From contig JARWKL010000006.1 of NCBI GenBank assembly GCA_029961685.1, positions 11,538,748 through 11,602,747 of the forward strand: a stretch of DNA of 64,000 bases, given 5' to 3'. A model generated the notes under the pieces. That model was not told where the DNA came from and ran no database searches. It was given only the letters and a program-made list of their open reading frames with translations. A program made the position numbers and the translations under genes. Source of the stretch: Aristolochia californica. Lineage: Eukaryota; Streptophyta; Magnoliopsida; Piperales; Aristolochiaceae. Numbering within the stretch: the stretch's first letter is position 1; each line of letters begins with the position of its first letter. Positions 12,369-25,708 of the stretch are shown piece by piece.

Positions 12369-13742
12369 ATGTTAAAGTTGCGAATGACGTAAGGATCCAA
12401 ACCTTTTAAAAAGAATACCAAACGCTCATTAAATTCTCAAGTGAACGTGCAGTGCGATATTTACCTGAGTCAAACAAGCCACTATTTTGCCCACTTACAA
12501 AAACTGACCTAACAATCACAGATGATTGGAAAGTCATTTATCAAGCGTAATGGGTGATATTTTTCATAAGAAATGACTTATGGATTGGGAGTCAACACTA
12601 AGTTTAAAAATCCCCCGCATCCACCTTTTCCCGACGATTGCAAAACCTACCATTTAAAAACTAGAAAGAGTTTACAATCCCTAAAAATTACAAACACATT
12701 TTGGAATTATCTATCTGCCTCTACATTTTTGCATTATGAATATCCATCACAGATGTGTACTTTTTTCTTCAATCAAAACTTGAGTTACCTCTTCCCTTTC
12801 ATCTCAATAACGAGAAAAGAGATGAAAACACAAATAGATTCAAAACAAAATGAAAATTTTTGAGTTTATATATGGAAAAATTTAACACAATAACAAATGT
12901 AAGTAAAGAAAATTTATTCACACACCACAACTGAACACAAAACTTTTGCTATACAAGTTTGGGAAATCCCACTAGCTCAATCCTAATAGCTTTGAATTTT
13001 ATTGTAAAGAGATTTATTTCTACATATGTTTTAAAAATGGATATGCATGTTTGAAATATGTTAAAGATTGAAATGACCAATGGATCCAAACCTTTTTAAA
13101 AATAATACCAAACGCTTATTAAATTCTCAAGTGAACGTCCACTGGGATATTTACCTGAGTCAAACAAGGCATTATTTTTCCCACTTACAAAAAGTTGACC
13201 TAACAATCATAGATGATTGTAAAGTGATTTATCATGCGTAACAAGCAATATTTTTGTAAGAAATGACTTATTGATTGGGAGTCAACACTTAGTTTAAAAA
13301 TCCCTCGCTTCTCTATTTTCCCAACGATTGTGAAATCTAATAAATAAAAACTAGAAAGAGTTTACAATTCCGAAAATTAAAGACACTTTTGGGAATTATT
13401 ACCCTCCACATTTGTGCATTGTGCATTTCCATCTTAGATGAATACTTTTTTATTGAATCAAAAATTGAGTTTCGACTTCCCATTCATCTCGTAAAAGAGA
13501 AAAGAGATAAAAACACAAATAGATCACAACAAAATAAAAATTTTAGAGTTTATGTATGGAAAAAGTTTAAAGCAATAAAAAATGTAGGTAAAGAAAATTT
13601 TTTCACGCACCACAAATGAACACAAAAGTTTTGCTATCCAAGTTTTGGAAATCCCATTAGTTCAACCCTAATGGCTTGGAATTTTAGTTGAAAGAGATTT
13701 ATTTTTACCCATATTTTAAAAATGGATATGCATGCTTAAAAC

Positions 13743-14411
13743 ATGTTAAAGATACAAAAGACCTAAGGATCCAAACCTTTTTAAAATAATACCAAACACT
13801 CATTAAATTCTCTAGTGAACGTGTTGTGCGATATTTACTCGAGTCAAACATGCCATTATTTTGCCGACATACAAAAAGCTGACCTAACAATCATAGATGA
13901 TTGTAAAGTGAGTTATCATGTGAAATGGGCTACATTTTTTTAAGAAATGACTCATGGATTGGGAGTCAACACTAAGTTTAAAAATTCCCCGCCTCCCACT
14001 TTTCCTGACAATTGCAAAACCAACCATATAAAAACTAGAAAGAGTTTACAATCCCTAAAAATTACAGACACTTTTTGGAATTATCTGCCTCTACATTTTT
14101 ACATCGTGCATATCCATCATAGATGTATACTTTTTTCTTCAATCAAAACATGAGTTACCTCTTCCCCTTCATCTCATAAATGAGAAAAGAGATGAAAACT
14201 CAAATAGATCACAACAAAATGAAAATTTTGGAGTTTATGTAAGGAAAAAGTTTAACACAATAAAAAATGTAAGTAAAGAAAATTTATTCATCAAAACTTC
14301 TGCTATCCAAGTTTGGGAAATCCTACTAGCTCAATCCTAATAGCTTGGAATTTTATTGGAAAGAGATTTATTTCTACATATGTTTTAAAAATGGATATGC
14401 ATGCTTGAAAC
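13743..14411 (+). repeat. Hybrid L/H monomer
   Basis: The first part carries L markers (TTTTGCCGACATAC, GTGAGTTATCATG, GACTCATGGATT). The second part carries H markers (GGGAGTCAACACTAAG, ATTATCTGCCTC, CATATCCATCATAGATG). The changeover lies between about 13955 and 13990. This is what unequal crossing over or gene conversion between neighbouring L and H copies would leave. Confidence 0.7.
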
Positions 14412-15916
14412 ATGTTAAAGGTTGAAATGACCAATGGATCCAAACCTTTAAAAAATAATACCAAACACTTATTAAATTCTCAAGTGAATGTCCGGTGCAA
14501 TATTTACCCGAGTCAAACAAGCCATTATTTTTCCCACTTACAAAAAGCTGACCTAACAATCATAGATGATTGTAAAGTGATTTATCATGCGTAACAGACA
14601 ATATTTTTTTAAGAAATGACTTATGGATTGGGAGTCAACACTTAGTTTAAAAATCCCCCCCCCCTTCCCTATTTTCCCAACGATTGCGAAACCTAATATA
14701 TAAAAACTAGAAAGAGTTTACAATTATAAAAATTAAAGACAATTTTGGGAATTATCACCTTCTACATTTGTGCATTGTGCATTTCCATCTCAGATGAATA
14801 TTTTTTTATTAAATCAAAAATTGAGTTTCGACTTCCCATTCATCTCATAAAAGAGAAAAGAGATAAAAACACAAATAGATCACAACAAAATGAAAATTTT
14901 AGAGTTTACGTATCTAAAAAGTTTAAAACAATAAAAAATGTAACTAAAGAAAATTTATTCACATACCACAAATAAACACAAAAGTTTTGCTATCCAAATT
15001 TGGGAAATCCCACTAGTTCAATTTTAATAGCTTGGAATTTTATTGGAAAGAGTTTTATTTCTACACATGTTTTAAAAATGGATATGCATGCTTGAAACAT
15101 GTCAAAGATGCTAATGACCTATGGATCCAAACCTTTGAAAGAAAATAACATATACTCATAAAATTCTAGAGTGAACGTGTTGTGAGTGTCAAACAAGCCA
15201 TTATTAGGCCCACTTACAAAAACCTGACCTAACAATCATAGATGATTGTAAAGTGATTTATCATGCGTAACGAGCTATATTTTTTTAAGAAATGACTTGT
15301 CGATTGGTAGTCAACACTCAGTTTAAAAATCCTCCGCCTCCTCCTTTTCCTGACGATTGCAAAACCTAATATATAAAAACTAGAAAGAGTTTACAATCCG
15401 TAATCATTACGGACACTTTTTGGAATTATCCCCCTCTATATTTGTGCATTGTGCATTTCCATCTTAGATGTATAGTTTTTTCTTCAATCAAAACTTGAAT
15501 TTCCACTTCCCCTTCATCTCGTAAACGAGAAAAGAGATGAAAACAAAAATAGATCAAAACTAAATGAAAATTTCAGAGTTTATGTATGGAAAAAGTTTAA
15601 AACTATAACAAATGTAAGAAAAAAAAATTTATTCACACAACAAAAATGAACACAAAAGTTTTGCTAGCCAATTTTGGGAAATCCCACTAGTTCAACGCTA
15701 ATAGCTTGGAATATTTTTGGAAAGAGATTTATTAGTACACATGTTTTAAAAATGGATATGCTTGCTTGAAACATGTTAAAGATGCAAATGACCAAAGGAT
15801 CCAAACCATTTAAAAATAATTCTAAACACTCATTAAATTCTCAAGTGAACGTGTTGGACGATATTTACCCGAGTCAAACAAGCCATTATTTTGCCCATTT
15901 ACAAAAAGCTGACCTA

Positions 15917-15934
15917 ACAATCATAGATGATTGT
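15917..15934. repeat. 18-bp dyad, representative left-arm copy
   Basis: ACAATCATAGATGATTGT is two perfect 8-base arms around AG. It lies about 120 bp after the GGATCC position and recurs in most monomers of both arms, for example at 383-400, 19974-19991, 32203-32220 and 34207-34224 (CT centre in the right arm). A dyad this conserved could be a dimeric protein site or a small cruciform. No known binding motif is recognised with certainty. Confidence 0.75.
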
Positions 15935-17813
15935 AGAGTGATTTATCAAGCGTAATGGGTTGTATGTTTGTAAGAAATGACTTATGGATTGGGAGTCAAC
16001 ACTCAGTTTAAAAATCCCCTGCCTCCCACTTTTCCCGACGATTGTCAAACTAAATGTATAAAAACTAGAAAGACTTTACAATCCCTAAAAATTAAAGACA
16101 CTTTTTGGAATTATGTCCCTCTACATTTGTTCATTGTGCATTTCTATCTTAGATGTATACTTTTTTCTTAAATCAAAACTTGAGTTTCCACTTCCCTTTC
16201 AATTTATAAATGAGAAAAGAGATGAAAACACAAATAGATTACAACAAAATGAAATATTTAGAGTTTATGTATGGAAAATTTTGAAAACAATAACAAATGT
16301 AAGTAAAGAAAATTTATTCACAGACCACAAATGAACACAAAATTTTTGCTATCCAAGTTTGGGAAATCCCACTAGTTCAATCCTAAAAGCTTGGAATTTT
16401 ATAGGAAAGAGATTTATTTCTTCACATCTTTTAAAAATGGATATGCATGTTCGAAACATGTTAAAGATACAAGTTACGTATGAATCCAAACCATTTAAGG
16501 AGAATAACAAAGGCTCATAAAATTGTCAAGTGAACGTGCTGTGTCAAACAAGCCATTATTTAGCCCACTTACAAAAAGCTGACCTAAAATGCATAGATGA
16601 CAGTAAAATGATTTATCATGCATAAAGTGCTATATTTTTGTAAGAAATGACTTATGGATAGGGAGTTAACACTCAGTTTAAAAGTCCCCCGCCTCCTCCT
16701 TTTCCCGATGATTGCAAAACCAAATATATAAAAACTAGAAAGAGTTTACAATCCCTAGACATTACAGACACTTTTTGGAATTATCCCCCTCTACATTTTT
16801 GCATTGTGTATTTCCATCTTCGATGTATACTTTTTTCTTCAATCAAAACTTGAGTTTCCAATTCCCTTTCATCTCCTAAACGAGAAAAGAGATGAAAACA
16901 CAAATAGATCGCAACTAAATGAAAATTTTAGAGTATATGTATGGAAAAAGTTTAAAACTATAAAAAATGTAAGTAAAGAAAATTTATTCACACACCAAAA
17001 ATGAACACAAAAGTTTTGCAATCCAATTTTGGGAAATCCCACTAGTTCAACGCTAATAGCTTGGAATTTTATTGGAAAGAGATTTATTTCTACACATGTT
17101 TTAAAAAATGGATATGCATGCTTGAAACATGTTAAAGATGCAAAAAACCTATGGAACCAAACCTTTTAAAAAGAATACCAAACGTTTATTAAATTCTCAA
17201 GTGAACGTGCTGTGCGATTTTTACTCGAGCCAACAAGCCATTATTTTGCCGACAGACAAAAAGCTTACCTAACAATCATAGATGATTGTAAAGTGAGCTA
17301 TCATGGGTAATGGGCTATATTTTTGTAAGAAATGACTCATGGATCTGGAGTCAACACTCAGTTTAAAAATCCCCCGCCTACCCCTTTTCCCAGCGATTGC
17401 AAAACCTAATAAATAAAAACTAGAAAGAGTTTACAATCCCTAAAAATTATAGACACTTTTTGGAATGAACTCCGTCTACATTTGTGCATTGTACAATTCC
17501 ATCTTAGATGCATACTTTTTTCTTCAATCAAAACTTGAGTTTCCACTTCCCCTTCATCTCGTAAACGAGAAAAAAGATGAAAACGCAAATAGATCACAAC
17601 AAAATGAAAATTTTAGAGTTTATGTATGGAAAAAAGTTTAAAACAATAACAAATTTAAGTAAATAAAATTTATTCACACACCACAAATGAACACAAAAGT
17701 TTTGCTATCCAAGTTTGGGAAATCCCACTAGTTCAACCCTAATGGCTTGAAATTTTATTGGAGAGAGATTTATTTCTACCCATATTTTAAAAATTGATAT
17801 GTATGCTTGAAAC

Positions 17814-20800
17814 ATGTTAAAGATTTTAAAAAGAATACCAAACGCTCATTAAATTCTCAAGTGAACGTACAGTGCAATATTTACCTGAGTCAAACAAGCC
17901 ACTATTTTGCCCACTTACAAAAACTGACCTAACATTCATAGATGATTGTAAAGTCATTTATCAAGCGTAATGGGCTATATTTTTGTAAGAAATGACTTAT
18001 TGATTGGGAGTCAACACTAAGTTTAAAAATTCCCCACCTCCCCCTTTTCCCAACGATTGAAAAACTTACCATATAAAAACTAGAAAGAGTTTACAATCCC
18101 TAAAAATTACAGACACTTTTTGGAATTATCTGGCTCTACATTTTACATTGTGCATATCCATCACAGATGTATACTTTTTTCTTCAATCAAAACTTGAGTT
18201 ACCTCTTCCCCTTCATCTCATAAATGAGAAAAGAGATGAAAACACAAATAGATCACAACAAAGTGAAAATTTTGGAGTTTATGTATGGAAAAAAGTTTAA
18301 CATAATAACAAATGTAAGTAAAGAAAATTTATTTACATAGTACAACTGAACACAAAACTTCTGCTATCCAAGTTTGGGAAATCCCACTAGCTCAATCCTA
18401 ATAGCTTGGAATTTTATTGGAATTAGATTTATTTCTACATATGTTTTAAAAATGGATATGCATGCTTGAAACATGTTAAAGATTGAAATGTCCAATGGAT
18501 CCAAACCTTTTAAAAATAATACAAAACGCTTATTAAATTCTCAAGTGAACGTCCGGTGGGTTATTTACCCGCGTCAAACAAGGCATTATTTTTCCCATTT
18601 ACAAAAAGCTGACCTAACAATCATAGATGATTGTAAAGTGATTTATCATGCATAACAGGCAATATTTTTGTAATAAATGACTTATGGATTACGAGTCAAC
18701 ACTTAGTTTTAAAATCCCCCCCTCCCTATTTTCCCAATGATTGCGTAACCTAATATATAAAAACTAGAAAAAGATTACAATTCTAAAAATTAAAGACACT
18801 ATTGGTAATTATCACCCTCTACATTTGTGAATTGTGCATTTCCATCTTTGATGAATACTTTTTTATTAAATAAAAAGTTCAGTTTCGACTTCCCATTCAT
18901 CTCGTAAAAGAGAAAAGAAATAAAAACACAAATTGATCACAACAAAATGAAAATTTTAGAGTTTACGTATCGAAAAAATTTAACACAATAACAAATGTAA
19001 CTAAAGAAAATTTATTCACATACCAGAAATAAATACAAAATTTTTTCTATCCAAGTTTGGGAAATACCACTAGTTCAATCCTAATAGCTTGGAATTTTAT
19101 TGGAAAGAGTTTTATTTCTACACGTGTTTTAAAAATGGATATGCATGCTTGAAACATGTCAAAGATGTTAATGACCTATGGATCCAAACCTTTTAAAGAG
19201 AATAACAAACACTCATAAAATTCTAGAGTGAACGTGCTGTGAGTGTCAAACAGGCCATTATTTGGCCCACTCACAAAATGCTGACCTAACAATCATAGAT
19301 GATTGTAAAGTGATTTATCATGCATAACGAGCTATATTTTTGTAAGAAATCACTTATCGAAACGGAGTCTACACTCAGTTTAAAAATCTCCCGCCTCCTC
19401 CTTTTCCCGACTATGTCAAAACCTAATATACAAAAACAAGAAAGAGTTTACAATCCCTAAATATTACAGACACTTTTTGGAATTATCCCCCTCTACATTT
19501 GTGCATTGTGCATTTCCATCTTAGATGTATACTTTTTTCTTGAATCAAAACTTGAGTTTCCACTTCCCCTTCATCTCGTAAACGAGAAAAGAGATGAAAA
19601 CACAAATAGATCGAAACTAAATGAAAATTTCAGAGTTTATGTATGGAAAAAATTTAAAACTATAACAAATGTAAGTAAATAAAATTTATTCACACAACAC
19701 AAATGAACACAAAAGTTTTGCTATCCAATTTTGGGAAATCCCACTAGTTCAACGCTAATAGCTAGGAATATTATTGGAAAGATATTTATTTCTACACATG
19801 TTTTAAAAATGGATATGCATGTTTGAAACATGTTAAAGATGCAAATGACCTATGGATCCAAAATATTTAAAAATAATACTAAACGCTCAATAAATTCTCA
19901 AGTGAACGTGTTGTGCGATATTTACCCGAGTCAAATAAGCCATTATTTTGCGCACTTACAAAAAGCTGACCTAACAATCATAGATGATTGTAAAGTGATT
20001 TATCAAGCGTAATGGGTTGTATGTTTTTAAGAAATGACTTATGGATTGGGAGTCAACACTCAGTTTAAAAATCCCCTGCTTCCACTTTTCCCGTCGATTG
20101 TCAAACCAAATATATAAAAACTAGAAACACTTTAAAATCCCTAAAAATTAAAGACCCTTTTTGTAATCTTGTCCCTCTACGTTTGTTCATTGTGCATTTC
20201 TATCTGAGATGTATACTTTTTTCTTAACTCAAAACTTGAGTTTCCACTTCCCTTTCATCTCATAAATGAGAAAAGAGATGAAAACACAAATAGGTTACAA
20301 CAAAATAATATGTTTAGAGTTTATGTATGGAAAATTTTGAAAACAATAACAAATGTAAGTAAAGAAAATTTATTCACAAACCACAAATGAACACAAAATT
20401 TTTACTATCAAGTTTGTGAAATCCCACTAGTTCAATCCTAAAAGCTTGGAATTTTATTGGAAACAAATTTATTTCAACACATCTTTTAAAAATGGATATG
20501 CATGCTCGAAACATGTTAAAGATGCAAATAATCTATGGATCCAAACCTTTTTAAGAGAATAACAAACGCTCTTAAAATTGTCAAGTGAACGTGGTGTGAG
20601 TGTCAAACAAGCCATTATTTTTCCCACATATAAAAAGCTTACCTAAAATTCATAGATGATTGTAAAATGATTTATCATGCGTAAAGGGCTATATTTTTGT
20701 AAGAAATGACTTATGGAAAGGGAGTCAACACTCAATTTAAAAATCCCCCGCCTCCTCCTTTTCCCGACGATTGCAAAACCAAATATGTAAAAATCAGAAA

Positions 20801-22380
20801 GAGTTTACAGTACCTAAACATTATGGACACTTTTTGGAATTATTCCCCTTTACATTTTTCCATTGTGCATTTCCATCTTAGATGTATACTTTTTTCTTCA
20901 ACCAAAACTTGAGTTTCCACTTCCCTTTCATCTCGTAAACGAGATAAAAGATGAAAACACAAATAGATCGCAACTAAATGAAAATTTTAGAGTTTATGTA
21001 AGAAAAAAGTTTAAAACTATAACAAATGTAAGTAAAGAAAATTGATTCACACACCACAAATGAACACAAAAGTTTTGCTATCCAAGTTTGGGAAATCCCA
21101 CTAGTTCAACGCTAATTGCTTGGAATTTTATTGGAAAGAGATTTATATCTACACATGTTTTAAAAATTGATTTGCATGCTTGAAACATGGTAAAGGTGAA
21201 AATGACCTATGGATCCAAACCGTTTAAAAAGAATATGAAACGCTCATTAAATTCTCAAGTGAACGTGCTGTGAGATATTTACTTGAGTCAAACAAGCCAT
21301 TATTTTGCCGACATACAAAAAGTTGACCTAACAATCATAGATGATTGTAAAGTGAGTTATCATGCGTAATGGGCTATATTTTTGTAAGAAATGACTCATG
21401 GATTGGGAGTCAACACTCAGTTTAAAAATCCCCCGCCTCCCTCATTTCCCGACGATTGCAAAACCTAATAAATAAAAACTATATAGAGTTTACAATCCCT
21501 TAAAATTACAGATAGTTTTTTGAATAAGTTCCTTCTACATTTGTGCATTGTACATTTCCATCTTAGATTTATACCTTTTTCTTAAATCAAAACTTGAATT
21601 TTCACTTCCCCTTCATCTCGTAAACGAGAAAAAAGATGAAAACACAAATAGATCACAACAAAATGAAAATTTTAGAGTTTATGAATGGAAAAAGTTTAAA
21701 ACAATAACAAATGTAAGTAAAGAAAATTTATTCACACACCACAAATGACGACAAAAGTTTTGCTTTCCAAGTTTGGGAAATCCCACTAGTTCAACCCTAA
21801 TGGCTTGGAATTTTATAGGAATGAGATTTATTTCTACCAATATTTTGCCTACTTACAAAAAGCTGACCTAACAATCATAGATGATTGTAAAGTGATTTAT
21901 CAAGCGTAATGGGCTGTATGTTTGTAAGAAATGACATATGGATTCGGAGTCAACACTCAGTCGATAGTCAAACGAAATATATAAAATCTTGAAAGACTTT
22001 AAAATCCCTAAAATTTAAAGACAGTTTTTGGTATTATGTCCCACTACATTTGTTCATTGTGCATTTTTATCTTAGATCTATACTTTTTTCTTAAACCAAA
22101 ACTTGAGTTTCCACTTCCCTTTCATCTCATAAACGAGAAAAGAGATGAAAACACAAATAGATTACAACAAAATGAAATGTTTAGAGTTTATGTAAGGAAA
22201 ATTTTGAAAACAATAACAAATGTAGGTAAAGAAAATTTATTCACAAACCATAAATAAACACAATATTTTTGCTATACAAGTTTGGGAAATCCCACTAGCT
22301 CAATCCAAAAAGCTTGGAATTTTATTGGAAAGAGATTTATTTCTACACATCTTTTAAAAATGGATCTGCATACTCAAAAC
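17814..22380 (+). repeat. H-G-I-J-K-L higher-order block, unit 2 plus a truncated J-like monomer
   Basis: Monomers at 17814 (H), 18473 (G), 19156 (I), 19830 (J), 20513 (K) and 21187 (L). Offsets to unit 1 are 4061 (G), 4057 (I), 4057 (J), 4055 (K) and 4058 (L), the tightest higher-order spacing in the window. The H copy lacks about 26 bp at 17824, including GGATCC. After L comes a shortened copy: it breaks at about 21841-21846 and again at about 21960, then continues to the next H at 22381. The step 21187-22381 is 1194 bp instead of about 1365. Confidence 0.85.
21838..22380 (+). repeat. Truncated monomer with two deletions
   Basis: At 21841-21846 the sequence passes from the TTTCTACC end of one monomer straight to TATTTTGCCTACTTAC, skipping about 130 bp that include the anchor and GGATCC. 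ATTTT is present in both parents, so it may be the joining microhomology. At about 21959-21962 a second deletion of about 36 bp removes the C-rich tract; compare the intact J copy at 26617-26657. The remainder joins J-type to H-type sequence. Confidence 0.75.
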
Positions 22381-23307
22381 ATGTTAAAGATGCAAATGAC
22401 CTAAGGATCCAAACCTTTTAAAAAGAATACCAAACTCTCATTAAATTCTCAAGTGAACATGTAGTGCGATATTTACCTGAGTCAAACAAGCCACTATTTT
22501 GCCCACTTACAAAAACTGACCTAACAATCATAGATGATTGTAAAGTCATTTATCAAGCGTAATGGGCTATATTTTTGTAAGAAATGACTAATGGATTGGG
22601 AGTCAACACTAAGTTTAAAAATAACCCGCCTTCCCCTTTTCCCGACGATTGCAAAACCTTCCACATAAAAACTAGAAAGAGTTTACAATCGCTAAAAATT
22701 ACAGACGCTTTTTGGAATTATCTGCCTCTACATTTTTCGATTGTGCATATCCATCACAGATGTATACTTTTTTATTCAATCAAAACTTGAGTTACCGCTT
22801 CCCCTTCATCTCATAAATGAGAGAAGAGATGAAAACACAATTAGATCACAACAAAATGAAAATTTTGGAGTTTATTTATGGAAAAAGTTTAACACAATAA
22901 CAAATGTAAGTAAAAAAAATTTATTCAGACTCTACAACTGAACACAAAACTTCTTCTATCCAAGTTTAGGAAATCCCACTAGCTCAATCCTAATAGCTTG
23001 GAATTTTATTGGAAAGAGATTTATTTCTACATATGTTTTAAAAATGGATATGCATGCTTGAAACATGTTAAAGATTGAAATGACCAATGGATCCAAATCT
23101 TTTAAAAATAATGTCAAACGCTTATTAAAATCTCAAGTGAACGTCTGGTGGGATATTTACCCGAGTCAAACAAGCCATTATTTTTCCCATTTACAAAAAG
23201 CTGACCAAACAATCATAGATGATTGTAAAGTGATTTATCATGCGTAACAGGCAATATTTTTGTAAGAAATGATTTATGGATTGGGAGTCAACACTTAACT
23301 TAAAAAT

Positions 23308-23318
23308 CCCCCCCCCCC
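23308..23318 (+). repeat. Expanded C11 run
   Basis: The C-rich tract has become 11 consecutive C, and the following segment is shortened (TTATTTTCGAACC lacks about 11 bp of CCCAACGATTGC). A C10 run stands in the related G monomer at 14655-14664, C7 at 18716-18722, and C12 at 25331-25342. Confidence 0.8.
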
Positions 23319-25098
23319 AACCTTATTTTCGAACCTAATATATAAAAACGAGAAAGAGTTTACAATTCTAAAAATTAAAGACACTTTCGGGAATTATCAC
23401 CCTCTACATTTGTGCATTATGCATTTCCATCTTAGATGAATATTATTTTATTAAAACAAAAATTGAGTTTCGACTTCCCATTCATCTCGTAAAAGAGAAA
23501 TGAGATAAAAACTCAAATAGATCACAACAAAATGAAAATTGTAGAGTTTACGCATCGAAAAAGTTTAAAACAATAACAAATGTAACTAAAGAACATTTAT
23601 TCACATACCACAAATGAACACAAAAGTTTTGCTATCGAAGTTTGGGAAATCCCACTAGTTCAATCCTAATGGCTTGAAATTTTATTGGAAAGAGTTTTAT
23701 TTCTACACATGTTTTAAAAATGGATATGCATGCTTGAAACATGTCAAAGATGCTAATGACCTATGGATCCAAACCTTTTAAAGAGAATAACAAACACTCA
23801 TAAAATTCTAGAGTGAATGTGCTGTGAGTGTCAAACAAGCCATTATTTGGCCCACTTACAAAAAGGTGACCTAACAATCATAAATGATTGTAAAGTGATT
23901 TATCATGCGTAACGAGCTATATTTTTGTAAGAAATGACTTATCAATAGGGAGTCAACATACATTTTTCAAATCCCCGGCCACCTCCTTTTCCCGACGATT
24001 GCATAACCTAATATACAAAAACTAGAAAGAGTTTACAATCCCTAAACATTATGGACACTTTTTGGGATTATCCCCCTCTACATTTGTGCATTGTGCATTT
24101 CCATCTTAGATGTATACTTTTTTCTTCAATCAAAACTTGAGTTTCCACTTCCCTTTCATCTCGTACATGAGAAAAGAGATGAAAACACAAATAGATCAAA
24201 ACTAAATGAAAATTTCAGAGTTTATGTATGGAAATATTTTAAAACTGTAACTAATGTAAGTAAAGAAAATTTATTCTCACAATAAATATGAACACAAAAG
24301 TTTTGCTATCCAATTTTGGGAAATCCCACTAGTTCAACACTAATAGCTAGGAATATTATTGGAAAGAGATTTATTTCGACACATGTTTTAAAAATGGATA
24401 AGCATGCTTGAAACATGTTAAAGATGCAAATGACCTATGGATCCAAACCATTTAAAAATAGTACTAAATGCTAATTGACTTCTCAAGTGAACGTGTTGTG
24501 CGATATTTACCCGAGTCAAACAAGCCATTATTTTGCCCACTTACAAAAAGCTGACCTAACAATCATAGATGATTGTAAAATGATTTATCAAGCGTAATGG
24601 GCTGTATGTTTGTAAGAAATGACTATGGATTAGGAGTCAACACTCAGTTTAAAAATCCCCTGCCTCCCACTTTTCCTGACGATTGTCAAACCAAATATTT
24701 AAAAACTAGAAAGACTTTACAATACCTAAAAATTAAAGACACTTCTTGGAATTATGTCCCTCTACTTTTTTTCGTTGTGAATTTCTATCTTAGATGTATA
24801 CCTTTTTCTTAAATCAAAACTTGAGTTTCCTCTTCCCTTTCATCTCTTAAACGAGAAAAGAGATGAAAACACAAATATATTACAAAAAAATGAAAAGTTT
24901 AGAGTTTATGTATGGAAAATTTTGAAAAGAATAACAAATGTAAGTAAAGAAAATTTATTCAAAAACCACAAATTGACAAAAAAGTTTTGCTATCTAAGTT
25001 TGGGAAATCCCACTAGTTCAATCCTGAAAGCTTGGAATTTTATAGGAAAGAGATTTATTTCTACACATCTTTTAAAAATGGATATGCATGCTCGAAAC

Positions 25099-25708
25099 AT
25101 TTTAAAGATGCAAATGACCTATGGATCCAAACCTTTAAAGAGAATAACAAACGCTCATAAAATTGTCAAGTGAACGTGCTGTGAGTGTCAAACAAGCCAT
25201 TATTTTGCCCACTTACAAATTGCTGACCTAAAAATCATAGATTATTTTAAAGTCATTTATCAAGTGTAATGGGCTATATTTTTGCAAGAAATGACTTATG
25301 GATTGGGAGTCAACACTAACTCTAAAAATGCCCCCCCCCCCCTTACAAACACTTTTATGAATTATATGCCTCAACATTTTTGCATTGTGCAATTCCATCA
25401 TAGATGTATACTTTTCTCTTCAATCAAAACTTGAGCTAGCTCTTCCCCTTCATCTATAAAACGAGAAAAGATATGAAAACACAAAAAGATCACAATAAAA
25501 TGAAAATTTTGGAGTTCATGTGTAGAAAACGTTTAACACAATAACAAATATAAGTAAAGAAAATTAATTCACATACCACAAATGAACACAAAATTTTTCC
25601 TATCCAAGTTTGGGAAATACCACTAGTTCAATCGTAATAGCTTGGAATTTTATTGGAAAGAGTTTTATTTCTACACATGTTTTAAAAATGGATATACATG
25701 CTTGAAAC
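25099..25708 (+). repeat. Mosaic K/H/G monomer with a long C run and a deletion
   Basis: It begins as K (AATTGTCAAGTGAACG), becomes H-like (AAAGTCATTTATCAAG, CATAGATG after GTGCAATTCCATC), and ends with the G-to-I boundary (TTCACATACCACAAATGAAC). The C-rich tract is a run of 12 C at 25331-25342, followed directly by TTACAAACAC. About 80 bp is missing there, including the rest of the tract and the TATA box. Length is 610 bp. Confidence 0.75.

Larger units (their letters stand above)
12369..17813 (+). repeat. H-G-I-J-K-L higher-order block, unit 1 with an extra dimer
   Basis: Monomers at 12369 (H), 13058 (G), 13743 (L/H hybrid), 14412 (G), 15099 (I), 15773 (J), 16458 (K) and 17129 (L). H has TTATCAAGCGTAATGGG, CTATCTGCCTC and CATATCCATCACAGATG. 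G has GATTGAAATGACCAATGG and ACGTCC. I has GTCAAAGATGCTAATGACC with a collapsed GTGAGTGTCAAAC. J has GTTGTATGTTTG and GATTGTCAAAC. K has AATTGTCAAGTGAACG. L has TTTTGCCGACA and GTGAGTTATCATG. An extra L/H + G pair of 1354 bp is inserted after the first H-G. Confidence 0.8.
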
